Shown: positions 9,509 to 17,925 of the stretch, piece by piece | How positions within the stretch are numbered: position 1 is the first letter of the stretch | Layout of the letters: every line of letters begins with the position of its first letter | Notes under the pieces: model-generated | Seen by the model: the letters and a program-made list of their open reading frames with translations, nothing else | Told to the model about the DNA's origin: nothing | Database searches by the model: none | Translations under genes and position numbers: made by a program | Assembly (NCBI RefSeq): GCF_003002875.1 | Contig: NZ_PVTH01000007.1 | Coordinates: forward strand, 148,332-212,331 | Length of the DNA: 64,000 nucleotides | Reading direction: 5' to 3' | Source of the DNA: Arcticibacter pallidicorallinus | GTDB lineage: Bacteria > Bacteroidota > Bacteroidia > Sphingobacteriales > Sphingobacteriaceae

Positions 9509-10078
9509 ATGCCTGTAACGAATTATAGTACCAACCAGGAGTTTTTTGTAGATATGCAGCGCTGTATCGGCTGTAAAGCCTGCGAAATGGCTTGCGCCGA
9601 ATGCGAGACAAACGGGCATGAGTCCATGATCCACGTAAATTATGTCGACAGGGCAGTCACCATTCAAACGACCGTGCAGGTTTGTATGCATTGTGATGAT
9701 CCTGCCTGCGCAAATGTATGTCCTGCCGACGCCATCTCCAAAGACGAGTTTGGTGTGGTCCACACAGCCAATACATCGAGATGTATCGGTTGTTCAAACT
9801 GTGTTATGGCATGTCCTTTCGGAGTTCCGAAGAAAAACGAAGCCTATGACCTGATGATGAAGTGCAATATGTGTTATGATCGCACCAGCGCCGGTAAAAA
9901 ACCCATGTGTGCCACAGTTTGCCCTACCCAGGCACTATTTTACGGTACGCGGGCTGAAATGGCGATGATGAGACCCAACAGCACACCGGTAAATAACTTC
10001 ATCTTTGGAAATGAGAACGTAAGTACCAAGGTTAATATCATGATGCCTAAAGGCTCAACAGTTTTACGTGTAGATTAA
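9509..10078 (+). CDS. Four-cluster [4Fe-4S] ferredoxin subunit (NrfC/DmsB/NarH-like)
   Basis: 189 residues with four Cys clusters: CIGCKACEMAC, CMHCDDPACANVCP, CIGCSNCVMACP and CNMC...CATVCP. This is the arrangement of the electron-transfer subunits of DmsB/NrfC type that sit between a membrane subunit and a molybdoenzyme. No signal peptide is present, consistent with the cytoplasmic catalytic subunit 33 bases upstream. The chosen ATG (9509) keeps the family's N-terminus; an ATG at 9498 is out of frame. It is followed after 5 bases by the Rieske gene, so co-translation is likely. Confidence 0.92.
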   Translation: MPVTNYSTNQEFFVDMQRCIGCKACEMACAECETNGHESMIHVNYVDRAVTIQTTVQVCMHCDDPACANVCPADAISKDEFGVVHTANTSRCIGCSNCVMACPFGVPKKNEAYDLMMKCNMCYDRTSAGKKPMCATVCPTQALFYGTRAEMAMMRPNSTPVNNFIFGNENVSTKVNIMMPKGSTVLRVD

Positions 10079-10083
10079 ATAGT

Positions 10084-10602
10084 ATGGCAACAGATAATAA
10101 GGATAATCACTGGAAGGAAGATTTTCCGATACAGCAACTCGAAGCACGACAGGTAACGAGAAGGGATTTTGCCAAATTCTTATGTCTGGTATCGGGTGGA
10201 TTGGCAACCGGCAGCGGCTATGTCGCTGCCAAGGCGCATCTTTTCCCTGGCGAAGAGGTGCAGGGTGAACATTTCGTCTGCAAACTCGATGAGCTGCCTG
10301 TGGGCGGCACCAAATCATTTGTCATCCCGGGAAGCATGATCCCTTACGTGCTTATTCATGTAGAGGACGGCGAGTTGCGGGCTTATGAACAGAAATGCAC
10401 CCATTTGTCATGTGCAGTTTTTTATAAGCCGGGAACAGGGAAAATCGAATGCCCCTGTCATAACGGATGGTTTGACGCTTACACAGGAGAGGTGCTTGCC
10501 GGACCGCCGCCACGAGCCCTTCCCCGTCTGGATGTTGTCCTGAAAGGAGATGACATCTTCGTCACCGCTTATGACGGAACCAGTGAACAAGTTCAATCTT
10601 AA
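10084..10602 (+). CDS. Rieske [2Fe-2S] protein with twin-arginine signal anchor
   Basis: 172 residues. Residues 26-50 form a Tat-like anchor (RRDFAKFLCLVSGGLATGSG), so the iron-sulfur head should face the periplasm. Cluster ligands are Cys105 and His107 (CTHLSC) and Cys123 and His126 (CPCHNGWF); Cys110 and Cys125 can form the disulfide seen in high-potential bc-type Rieske proteins. It shares the operon of the cytochrome-b-like and nitrate-reductase subunits. A Rieske plus cytochrome b beside a nitrate reductase recalls haloarchaeal nar operons; that parallel is inference. Confidence 0.93.
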   Translation: MATDNKDNHWKEDFPIQQLEARQVTRRDFAKFLCLVSGGLATGSGYVAAKAHLFPGEEVQGEHFVCKLDELPVGGTKSFVIPGSMIPYVLIHVEDGELRAYEQKCTHLSCAVFYKPGTGKIECPCHNGWFDAYTGEVLAGPPPRALPRLDVVLKGDDIFVTAYDGTSEQVQS

Positions 10603-10613
10603 TCCAGAATATT

Positions 10614-10898
10614 ATGAGTACTTTCAGAGAAGGGCAGAATCAGGCGCACCCTAATAAAAGCAATACCCTTATACTTGCGCTGATTCTTATACTAATAATG
10701 AATGTCAGCATCCAGATCTGGCTGTTGTATACCGCGCTGAATAATGCGCTCGCACAGAATAAAGATATTGCCATTCCGGCATTTCTTGCGTCCCTATTCC
10801 TATTTCTTATCGGCTTTTTCTGGTTATATTACCTTCCAACCGGAGCTAAGAAAAGAAAGGTGAAGCAAAACGTTAATTTTTCAGATACCTATCACTAA
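10614..10898 (+). CDS. Small two-helix membrane protein of the nitrate-reductase operon
   Basis: 94 residues with two clear hydrophobic helices (about 18-40 and 52-74) and a basic tail (KKRKVK). No cofactor-binding motif is visible. It starts 11 bases after the Rieske gene and closes the operon, ending 4 bases before the convergent transporter stop. Likely an accessory or anchoring subunit of the membrane complex; no family assigned with certainty. Confidence 0.8.
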   Translation: MSTFREGQNQAHPNKSNTLILALILILIMNVSIQIWLLYTALNNALAQNKDIAIPAFLASLFLFLIGFFWLYYLPTGAKKRKVKQNVNFSDTYH

Positions 10899-10902
10899 GC
10901 CC

Positions 10903-12408
10903 CTACTTGTCGGGCAGGTGTTCAAACTTATCCTGAAGGTCAGGTGATCGCCTGGCCATCATTTTTGTTATTACCAGGTGCATCCAGACGATACAGACCA
11001 TAGAGAGGATCCATACAAACATCCATGAGCTGGTCCACAAACCTGTTCCGGTGAGCAGGTAGCCAAACAGGATAGGTCCTACGAAACCACCCAGGCCACC
11101 CATCAGGCCGACCATTCCTCCCACAAGACCAATCTGCGTAGGGAAATACTCGGGAATATGCTTAAATACCGCTGCTGTACCGATTCCCCACGTAACGCCC
11201 ACTAGCATAACCAGCACGATAAACACCCACATGTTCGCCTGAAAGTAAATTCGTGTGGTACCCTGAGCGATCAGTTGCTTTTTGGTAATTTGATCTCCTG
11301 GCTTAACGAGAACTTCATGCCAGGTCTCCTTGTTCGGAAAAATCATCACGGTGTTTCGGGTATGTTCAAAAACGCGATTCTTAGGATGGATGGCATAAGC
11401 CTTGCCGTCAACAGAAATGGAATTTGCAGTTACCGCTGTGACGGTACCTGCTTTTGTCGCCATGATACCCGCCCCGGGCGAAGCAATCTCCATTCTGGGT
11501 ATGATCAATAAGAAGCTCAGTACCACAGAGGCGCCTAATACTCCATACATTACCTTCCGGGCACCGTATTTATCAGACAAAAATCCCCCCACCGCGCGGA
11601 AGAGTCCTGCCGGAAGGCTGAAACATGAAGCGAACAGTCCCGCCAAAACGAGGTTAGTTTGATAAACATTTACAAAATAAGGAACCAGCCATTGTGAAAA
11701 AGCAACAAAACAGCCGAACACAAGGAAGTAATACAACCCGAATCGCCATACACGAACCTCACTGAGAGGCGATAGCAGTTTCATCAGGGTCTTACCGCTG
11801 GCTACAGGTTTTCTGTTTTCCGCAAAGAAAAAGAACAGTAAGCCAACTACGAGCAAACAGGAAGCATAAATGACGGGCATTTGTCTCCAACCTTCGGGAT
11901 TGGCCCCGTTATCGGTAAGCATATTCAGGAGAGAGGGTCCAACCAGAGTTGTCACCGAAGCACCGGCCGCGCCTGTGCCGAATATACCGATGGCCCGTCC
12001 CTGCCAGTTCTGCGGATACCATACGGAAGTATACCCTACGCCTACGGCAAAACTCGTTCCTGAGATTCCGAAAAAGAAGCTCAATATCAAAAAAGAGGTG
12101 TAGCTGTTCGCAAACGAAAGCAGGAAAAGCGGGATTGCGCAAAATACCAACAGCGTGCCAAATACCCATTTGCCACCGAATTTATCTGTAAGAATTCCGA
12201 CTGGAAGTCGCAGAAGGGAGCCTGTAAGCACGGGCACTCCCAAAAGCCATCCTATTTCCACCATGGTCCATTCAAAGATTCCATTATCGGTAAGGTAAGT
12301 AACCAATACGCCGTTTATCATCCATGCAGCAAAGCTGACAAGAAAACCGAGCGTGTTAAGGAATAATATTTTATGTGATTTAAGTCCAACTTGAATCTCT
12401 GTTGTCAT
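10903..12408 (-). CDS. NarK-type MFS nitrate/nitrite transporter with inserted soluble domain
   Basis: 501 residues with the major-facilitator pattern. NNP-family glycine-rich segments are seen (GISGTSFAVGVGYTSVWYP about 114-132; GGLGGFVGPILFGYL near 440), and conserved loop motifs (GILTDKFGGK about 71-80; GGFLSDKYGARK about 274-285). Residues about 305-390 form an extra non-membrane stretch rich in beta-strand residues, with a lipoyl-domain-like turn (VKPGDQITKKQLIAQG), which is not part of a plain NarK. The gene is convergent with the nitrate-reductase operon and divergent from the TonB receptor at 12573. It would bring nitrate to the cytoplasmic enzyme or export nitrite. Confidence 0.9.
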   Translation of the reverse strand: MTTEIQVGLKSHKILFLNTLGFLVSFAAWMINGVLVTYLTDNGIFEWTMVEIGWLLGVPVLTGSLLRLPVGILTDKFGGKWVFGTLLVFCAIPLFLLSFANSYTSFLILSFFFGISGTSFAVGVGYTSVWYPQNWQGRAIGIFGTGAAGASVTTLVGPSLLNMLTDNGANPEGWRQMPVIYASCLLVVGLLFFFFAENRKPVASGKTLMKLLSPLSEVRVWRFGLYYFLVFGCFVAFSQWLVPYFVNVYQTNLVLAGLFASCFSLPAGLFRAVGGFLSDKYGARKVMYGVLGASVVLSFLLIIPRMEIASPGAGIMATKAGTVTAVTANSISVDGKAYAIHPKNRVFEHTRNTVMIFPNKETWHEVLVKPGDQITKKQLIAQGTTRIYFQANMWVFIVLVMLVGVTWGIGTAAVFKHIPEYFPTQIGLVGGMVGLMGGLGGFVGPILFGYLLTGTGLWTSSWMFVWILSMVCIVWMHLVITKMMARRSPDLQDKFEHLPDK

Positions 12409-12515
12409 GGTTGATTTTTTAGAGGTCCTATAGAATACAGTAAAGCCGGCTGGAATGTTTGATAAAAGGGGATATATGCTCCCTGTACAGCTTAAGAAAT
12501 AATCTACTGAAAGGG

Positions 12516-12545
12516 TTGTTAGAGTGATCTAACTTCGTAACTTTG
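12516..12545 (+). promoter_or_regulatory. Bacteroidota-type promoter of the TonB receptor gene
   Basis: TTG (12516-12518), 19 bases, then TAACTTTG (12538-12545), an exact match to TAnnTTTG. It overlaps the upstream TTG codon that would extend the receptor frame to 12543, so the true start is the ATG at 12573. Confidence 0.75.
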
Positions 12546-12572
12546 ACTACCAAAACTAATAAATTAGGTTAT

Positions 12573-14873
12573 ATGAAATTATTCACTGTGTTTCTATCTG
12601 CTGCTTCGATCCTGGGTTCTCTTGTTGCGAGTGCTCAATCAGGTACTATAATGGGAAAAGTAACAGATTCCTACGGACATCCTGTTGAATTAGCCGCTAT
12701 TTCCTTACCTCAATTGAAGATGGGAATGTCCGCAGATAGTCTCGGATATTACCGCATCACTGGAGTGCCAAACGGACATTGGAAAATCCAGTCGACTTCT
12801 ATGGGATACAAGTCCTGGTTGGGTCATGTGGACGTTTCAGACTCAGTGGTGGTGATACACGATATTGTTCTGGAAGCGTCAAAGGCGTCTCTCAACGAAG
12901 TAGTAGTATCGGGAACGATGAAAGAGGTATCCAAACTGGACAGTCCCGTTCCTGTGGAAGTTTACACATCTAAATTCTTCAGAGCCAATCCGACGCCTTC
13001 TGTTTTCGATGCCCTGCAAAATATTAATGGGGTTCGGCCTCAGTTAAACTGTAATGTATGCAGTACGGGGGACATCCATATTAACGGACTTGAAGGTCCT
13101 TATACCATGATTTTGATCGATGGGATGCCGATCGTTAGCGGATTGTCTACAGTCTACGGACTCAGCGGTATACCGCAGTCGCTCATTGAAAGGGTAGAGA
13201 TCGTGAAAGGTCCGGCCTCAACGCTTTACGGCAGTGAGGCTGTAGGCGGATTGATCAATATCATTACCAAGAATCCTTCGACCGCACCGGTTCTTTCAGC
13301 CGACGTTTTTAGTACGAGCTGGGCTGAAGTGAACGCCGACCTTGCAGCTAAATTCAAGGTTGGTGAAAAAGCACATTCTCTCGTCGGTGTTAATTACTTC
13401 AACTATCAGAATCCGGTAGATAATGATAACGATGGGTTTACCGATATCACCCTTCAAAACAGAATCTCCGTATTTAATAAGTGGAGTTTCCAACGCAAGG
13501 AAAACCGGGTGCTGTCTATGGCAGCCAGGTACGTTTACGAAGATCGTTGGGGTGGACAAATGAACTGGAATAGGAGTTACAGGGGAGGAGATGAAGTATA
13601 CGGTGAAAGTATTTATACCAAGAGGTGGGAATATTTTGGCACGTATCAGCTCCCGTTTAAAGAGAATATCACGTTCATGTTCAGTGCGAACGGGCACGAT
13701 CAGAACAGCGTTTATGGCACTACTTTGTACAATGCCAATCAATACGTCGGCTTTGGTCAGCTTTCCTGGAATAAGCAGATCAAGCGCCACGATCTTCTGG
13801 CTGGTCTAGCTTATCGTTACACTTATTATGATGACAATACTCCGGCGACGCGATCCTTCGAAGAACCGGGGAGGAACAAGGTATCGCATACCAATCTGCC
13901 GGGTGTGTTTGTGCAGGATGAAATCACTCTCAACGAGAACAACAAAGTTCTGTTGGGCTTGAGGTATGACTATAATTCGCTTCATGGTAGCATTCTCACA
14001 CCGAGGATAAACTATAAGTGGAACTCCCCGGATAAGAACAATGTTTTGCGTCTGAGCATTGGTAATGGGTACCGGGTTGCGAACGTATTTACAGAGGATC
14101 ATGCGGCCCTAACGGGATCGAGGGATGTGGTATTCGTTACTGAGCTTAAGCCGGAAACATCCTGGAACGGGAACGTTAACTTTGTGAAGAAAATTTTTAT
14201 GTCCAATGGTGGGATGGTCGGCCTGGATGCGACCGGATTCTATACGTATTTTGATAATAAAATCATTGCCGATTACGATACTGACGCGAATAAGATCATA
14301 TATGATAATTTGTCCGGCCATGCTGTTTCTAAAGGTATTTCGCTGAATGTTGACATTGCTTTGCCTAATGGACTGAAGTTCTTGCTAGGCGGTACGGCAA
14401 TGGATGTTTACAGTAAACAGGGGGGCACGAAGATCAGACAGCTTTTTACTGAACAATTTACAGGAGTATGGAATGTGGGCTATGCATTCAGAAGTTTGGG
14501 CCTGACCGTCGATTATACCGGGAATCTTTACGGCCCAATGCGTCTTCCCCTTTTAAGTGATGCGGACCCACGTCGTGAGAATTCGCCATGGTGGAGCATC
14601 CAGAATATTCAGCTTACGAAGTCAGCAGGCAAGGGTCTTGAAATCTTCGGCGGAGTGAAGAATCTTTTGAACTGGACGCCTAATAAGGGCAATCCGTTTA
14701 TTATTGCCCGGGCGCATGATCCGTTTGATAAAAACGTTGTTTTTGACAATAACGGACAGGCAGTTGTTACAGCAGAGAACCCTTACGGACTGACATTTGA
14801 TCCATCTTACGTCTTTGGTCCGAACCAGGGCATAAGAGGTTTCCTGGGAATACGTTATAACCTGTATAAGTAA
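12573..14873 (+). CDS. TonB-dependent outer-membrane receptor (BtuB/FepA-like, carboxypeptidase-regulatory domain)
   Basis: 766 residues from the ATG at 12573; the frame is open from 12543 but the promoter covers that part and the signal peptide (MKLFTVFLSAASILGSLVASAQ) begins at 12573. A carboxypeptidase-regulatory-like domain (about 25-105) is followed by the plug (GLEGPYTMILIDGMPIVSG, RVEIVKGPASTLYGSEAVGG) and a barrel ending in a short tail after RYNL. A Cys pair in the plug (LNCNVCSTGD) is a distinguishing mark and could bind metal or form a disulfide. The thioredoxin-like gene starts 3 bases after its stop. The substrate is unknown; the neighbourhood (molybdoenzyme, sulfur transport) hints at a metal or sulfur compound, but this is only context. 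Confidence 0.9.
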   Translation: MKLFTVFLSAASILGSLVASAQSGTIMGKVTDSYGHPVELAAISLPQLKMGMSADSLGYYRITGVPNGHWKIQSTSMGYKSWLGHVDVSDSVVVIHDIVLEASKASLNEVVVSGTMKEVSKLDSPVPVEVYTSKFFRANPTPSVFDALQNINGVRPQLNCNVCSTGDIHINGLEGPYTMILIDGMPIVSGLSTVYGLSGIPQSLIERVEIVKGPASTLYGSEAVGGLINIITKNPSTAPVLSADVFSTSWAEVNADLAAKFKVGEKAHSLVGVNYFNYQNPVDNDNDGFTDITLQNRISVFNKWSFQRKENRVLSMAARYVYEDRWGGQMNWNRSYRGGDEVYGESIYTKRWEYFGTYQLPFKENITFMFSANGHDQNSVYGTTLYNANQYVGFGQLSWNKQIKRHDLLAGLAYRYTYYDDNTPATRSFEEPGRNKVSHTNLPGVFVQDEITLNENNKVLLGLRYDYNSLHGSILTPRINYKWNSPDKNNVLRLSIGNGYRVANVFTEDHAALTGSRDVVFVTELKPETSWNGNVNFVKKIFMSNGGMVGLDATGFYTYFDNKIIADYDTDANKIIYDNLSGHAVSKGISLNVDIALPNGLKFLLGGTAMDVYSKQGGTKIRQLFTEQFTGVWNVGYAFRSLGLTVDYTGNLYGPMRLPLLSDADPRRENSPWWSIQNIQLTKSAGKGLEIFGGVKNLLNWTPNKGNPFIIARAHDPFDKNVVFDNNGQAVVTAENPYGLTFDPSYVFGPNQGIRGFLGIRYNLYK

Positions 14874-14876
14874 CAG

Positions 14877-15383
14877 ATGATGGGCGTAAGGGCGAATTTA
14901 ACCAGGTTGTACATACCAATGTATATCTTTTTCGGATGGGTACTGATCAGCTCGTCCGGCGTAAAAGCACAGACCCGCCCGCTTGATTTTAAGAACTTAC
15001 AGGATAGCATGACTGTCCAGCCTAAGCCCGTTTTACTGCTGCTCTCGACAGATTGGTGTGTCTATTGCAAGATGCAAAAGTTTCAAATTCGCCGGAATAA
15101 GAAGTTTCAGAAAAATAGCGCTCATTTCTATTATGCAGAGATAAATGCAGAGGCAAAGGAGCCGCTCAAGTTTAAAGGGAGGACCTACCGTTTTCTGCCG
15201 AACGGCAAATCTTCTGGTGTTCATGAACTCGCTGTAGCGCTTGGGAAGCACAACGGCACTTTGGCTTACCCCACATGGGTGATTATGGATAAGGATCTTA
15301 ATATTCTTTACCGCCATAGCGGGGTGCTGGCTAAGCAGGATTTACAGCTGCTGACAGAGTCGCTAATGAAATTGAATAAATAA
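14877..15383 (+). CDS. Periplasmic thioredoxin-like protein
   Basis: 168 residues with an N-terminal signal segment (about 8-31) and a thioredoxin fold carrying the redox pair Cys61-Cys64 (DWCVYCKMQ) and the cis-Pro region (LAYPTWVIMD). It probably works in the periplasm as a thiol reductant or isomerase. It is translationally close to the TonB receptor (3-base gap), and the receptor plug has a Cys pair, so a functional link is plausible but not shown. Confidence 0.88.
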   Translation: MMGVRANLTRLYIPMYIFFGWVLISSSGVKAQTRPLDFKNLQDSMTVQPKPVLLLLSTDWCVYCKMQKFQIRRNKKFQKNSAHFYYAEINAEAKEPLKFKGRTYRFLPNGKSSGVHELAVALGKHNGTLAYPTWVIMDKDLNILYRHSGVLAKQDLQLLTESLMKLNK

Positions 15384-15399
15384 AGATGTGGGTGCCTTT

Positions 15400-15427
15400 G
15401 GTGACCGAAGTCACCGTTCTGTTTTAA
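15400..15427 (+). terminator. Probable terminator of the TonB receptor-thioredoxin operon
   Basis: Perfect hairpin GGTGAC-CGAA-GTCACC (15400-15415) with a CGAA loop, followed by the T-rich stretch gttctgtttta. It lies 17 bases past the thioredoxin stop. The T tract is interrupted, so the strength is uncertain. Confidence 0.6.
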
Positions 15428-15486
15428 TAAATATCTGATCTTTGTGAAATAATACTTTCAATCGGCAAACATAAAGATGTTCATAT

Positions 15487-16044
15487 ATGATAGAATTACT
15501 TAAACAACCCTGGCCCTGGTATCTATCAGGTGCTGCCATCGCCCTTATTATGACGCTGTTGATCTATTTCGGTAAGTTCTTTGGCGTGTCATCAAACTTG
15601 AGAACGATATGTACTATAGCAGGCGCTGGTAGAAAAGTAAAATTCTTCGACTTTGACTGGAGAGCACAAAAGTGGAATCTGCTGTTCATTTTTGGTGCAG
15701 TGATAGGTGGTTTCATTTCCTCTACCTTGCTGAATAATGATCAACCCATTCAGCTTTCCAGTGCCACAATTGCTGATCTTGAAAGTATGGGAATTGCGTT
15801 TGATGGAAATTTAAATCCTTCGCAATTATTCGGACTGGATGCTGTCTTTTCTTTCAAAGGCTTTTTAATTCTATTGGTGGGAGGTTTACTTGTCGGATTT
15901 GGTACAAGGTATGCAGGGGGCTGTACTTCCGGACACGCTATATCCGGACTGACGAATATGCAGATGCCCTCTTTAATAGCCGTCATCGGGTTCTTTATCG
16001 GTGGGCTCGCAATGACGTATTTGATCTTGCCATACCTGTTTTAA
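15487..16044 (+). CDS. YeeE/YedE-family (TsuA-like) sulfur-compound transporter, N-terminal half
   Basis: 185 residues with about five membrane helices and the conserved Cys motif GGCTSGHAISG near residue 145, plus Cys42 (LRTIC). YeeE/TsuA transporters import thiosulfate, passing it along conserved cysteines. Here the transporter is split in two adjacent genes, the other half (16059) carrying the GACPGP Cys motif; the split form is common in Bacteroidota. It is in an operon with the MBL-rhodanese gene. A candidate -7 element GATCTTTG (15437-15444), one base off consensus, lies upstream. Confidence 0.88.
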   Translation: MIELLKQPWPWYLSGAAIALIMTLLIYFGKFFGVSSNLRTICTIAGAGRKVKFFDFDWRAQKWNLLFIFGAVIGGFISSTLLNNDQPIQLSSATIADLESMGIAFDGNLNPSQLFGLDAVFSFKGFLILLVGGLLVGFGTRYAGGCTSGHAISGLTNMQMPSLIAVIGFFIGGLAMTYLILPYLF

Positions 16045-16058
16045 CTTAACTACGAAAA

Positions 16059-16472
16059 ATGAAATCTTTAAAATATATACTAGCAGGCGTATTATTCGGT
16101 ATCATCATGAGTAAGTCGGAAGCGATATCCTGGTATCGGATACAGGAAATGTTTCGCTTTCAATCCTTTCACATGTATGGGATTATCGGAACCGCCGTGC
16201 TTTTAGGCTCGGTAATCGTTTTTCTGATTAAGACATTTAAAGTCAGAGACTACTCTGGTAAGCCAATCCTCTTTCGGGACAAAGAAAAAAGTTATCCCCG
16301 CTACATCATTGGAGGGACAATTTTCGGCCTGGGTTGGGCATTAACCGGTGCCTGTCCCGGTCCGATGTTCGTGAATGTTGGCTATGGATACCTGGCGATG
16401 TTGATCGTTATATTTGGAGCTTTGGTTGGCACCTATGTCTATGGACTGATAAAACATAAGCTGCCGCATTAA
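16059..16472 (+). CDS. YeeE/YedE-family (DUF6691-like) transporter, C-terminal half
   Basis: 137 residues with about four membrane helices and the motif LTGACPGPMFVNVG, the counterpart of the GGCTSGH motif in the preceding gene 14 bases upstream. The two products likely assemble as one sulfur-compound channel or importer. The next gene encodes an MBL-fold rhodanese protein, fitting uptake followed by sulfane-sulfur handling. Confidence 0.87.
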   Translation: MKSLKYILAGVLFGIIMSKSEAISWYRIQEMFRFQSFHMYGIIGTAVLLGSVIVFLIKTFKVRDYSGKPILFRDKEKSYPRYIIGGTIFGLGWALTGACPGPMFVNVGYGYLAMLIVIFGALVGTYVYGLIKHKLPH

Positions 16473-16543
16473 TAATTGTGAATGGTGTTGTTTGAGAATC
16501 AGCAAAATCAGTGGCTTCTCGAACTTTTAAGATAAATGTAGAT

Positions 16544-17890
16544 ATGAAAATTGAGCAATTTGAGGATACGAACCTTTCCCATTATAGTTATGCGATATTG
16601 AGCGATAACCGGGAAATTGTATTGATTGATCCTGCCCGCGACCCTAAGAGCTATTATGATTATGCTTTGGCAAATGAAGCGAAGATCATCGGGGTTATAG
16701 AAACGCATCCACACGCAGATTTTATTAGCAGTCACCTTCAAATTCATCAGGAAACGGGAGCAAAGATTTATGTAAGTACCTTGTTGAGCGCCGGGTATCC
16801 TTTTGTTGCTTTTGATGAAGGGGCGGCCCTGGAATTTGGAGATGTCAAACTTAAATCGTTGAATACGCCCGGCCATTCTCCGGATAGTATTTCGGTTGTA
16901 TTGGAGCATAAGTCCAAAGACATCGCCGTGTTTACGGGTGATACCCTGTTTATCGGCGATTGTGGCAGGCCGGATTTGAGAGAGAAAGGGGAGGATCTGA
17001 ATTTGAAACGTGAGGAACTTGCCAAGAAAATGTACAGTTCACTCAGAAATAAGCTGATGTTGCTGGACGACGATGTAGCGGTTTATCCTGCTCACGGAGC
17101 TGGAACCCTTTGCGGAAAGGCTCTGAGCAAAGCAAATAGCAGTACGATAGCTGCCGAGAAGTTGACTAACTGGTCTTTGCGGGAAATGTCAGAATCTGAA
17201 TTTGTTACAGCCCTGACGGCTGATCAGCCTTTTATACCCAAATATTTCCCTTACGATGTTGATCTAAATAAGAAGGGTGCACCTTCATTTGATGAAAGCG
17301 TGCAGAAAGTTGTTTCAGGCAGGATAGTCGACAACCGGGAACAAGCAGCTCTACTGGATCCCGAAGTGCTTATTGTCGACACGCGGGATGCTGACATTTA
17401 TAAGAAACAGCATTTGACGAATTCCATCAATATCATGGATGGGGAGAAATTTGAGACCTGGCTAGGCACTCTGGTAGCTCCCGGCGACTTGTTTTATTTG
17501 GCAGGTAGGAGTAATGAAACATTAACCGCCTTGATAGAGCGTATAGCAAAGATCGGTTACGAACCCTTTATTAGAGAAGCCTTCGTGCTGGATGCTGGGG
17601 ATGAGAAATCAGATATATTGAATCTTAATACGTTTAAGGAAGATCCCGCCGCCTTTACCATCGTCGATATAAGGAACAGCAGTGAAGCAAGGGAAAAGCC
17701 GGTTTTCGAAGATGCCATTAACATTCCGCTACCGGAACTTGCCGAGCGTTCTGAAGAAATTCCTACGAACAAACCAATTGTGGTTCATTGTGCGGGCGGG
17801 TATCGGAGTGCGGCCGGCAGCAGCTTGTTGGAGAGCAGACTGGATGCTAAGGTGTATGATTTGAGTGAGGACATTAAGAAATTCTATTAA
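16544..17890 (+). CDS. MBL-fold hydrolase/persulfide-dioxygenase-like protein with two rhodanese domains
   Basis: Start set at ATG 16544 (MKIEQFEDTNLSHYSY), where the family begins, rather than the GTG 11 codons upstream. 448 residues: MBL fold (about 1-215), then two rhodanese domains (about 245-345 and 360-448). Metal-site residues: THPHADF (the last His of HxHxDH is Phe here), GHSPDS, TGDTLFIGD, YPAHG. The first rhodanese has no active Cys (YLAGRSNET); the second has it (HCAGGYRSA). ETHE1-type proteins oxidise persulfides with non-haem iron. Together with the two transporter genes upstream this makes a sulfide/thiosulfate-handling operon. Confidence 0.87.
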   Translation: MKIEQFEDTNLSHYSYAILSDNREIVLIDPARDPKSYYDYALANEAKIIGVIETHPHADFISSHLQIHQETGAKIYVSTLLSAGYPFVAFDEGAALEFGDVKLKSLNTPGHSPDSISVVLEHKSKDIAVFTGDTLFIGDCGRPDLREKGEDLNLKREELAKKMYSSLRNKLMLLDDDVAVYPAHGAGTLCGKALSKANSSTIAAEKLTNWSLREMSESEFVTALTADQPFIPKYFPYDVDLNKKGAPSFDESVQKVVSGRIVDNREQAALLDPEVLIVDTRDADIYKKQHLTNSINIMDGEKFETWLGTLVAPGDLFYLAGRSNETLTALIERIAKIGYEPFIREAFVLDAGDEKSDILNLNTFKEDPAAFTIVDIRNSSEAREKPVFEDAINIPLPELAERSEEIPTNKPIVVHCAGGYRSAAGSSLLESRLDAKVYDLSEDIKKFY

Positions 17891-17925
17891 AAAGGATAGT
17901 GTGATGGTTCTCTTTTGTAGCGTGG

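Noticed and set aside
12543..12572. Earlier TTG start for the TonB receptor
   Set aside because: The TAACTTTG promoter element covers it and the signal peptide begins at the ATG at 12573.
15437..15444. GATCTTTG as a firm promoter of the YeeE/YedE operon
   Set aside because: First base differs from consensus and no TTG is present at the -33 distance; noted only as a candidate.
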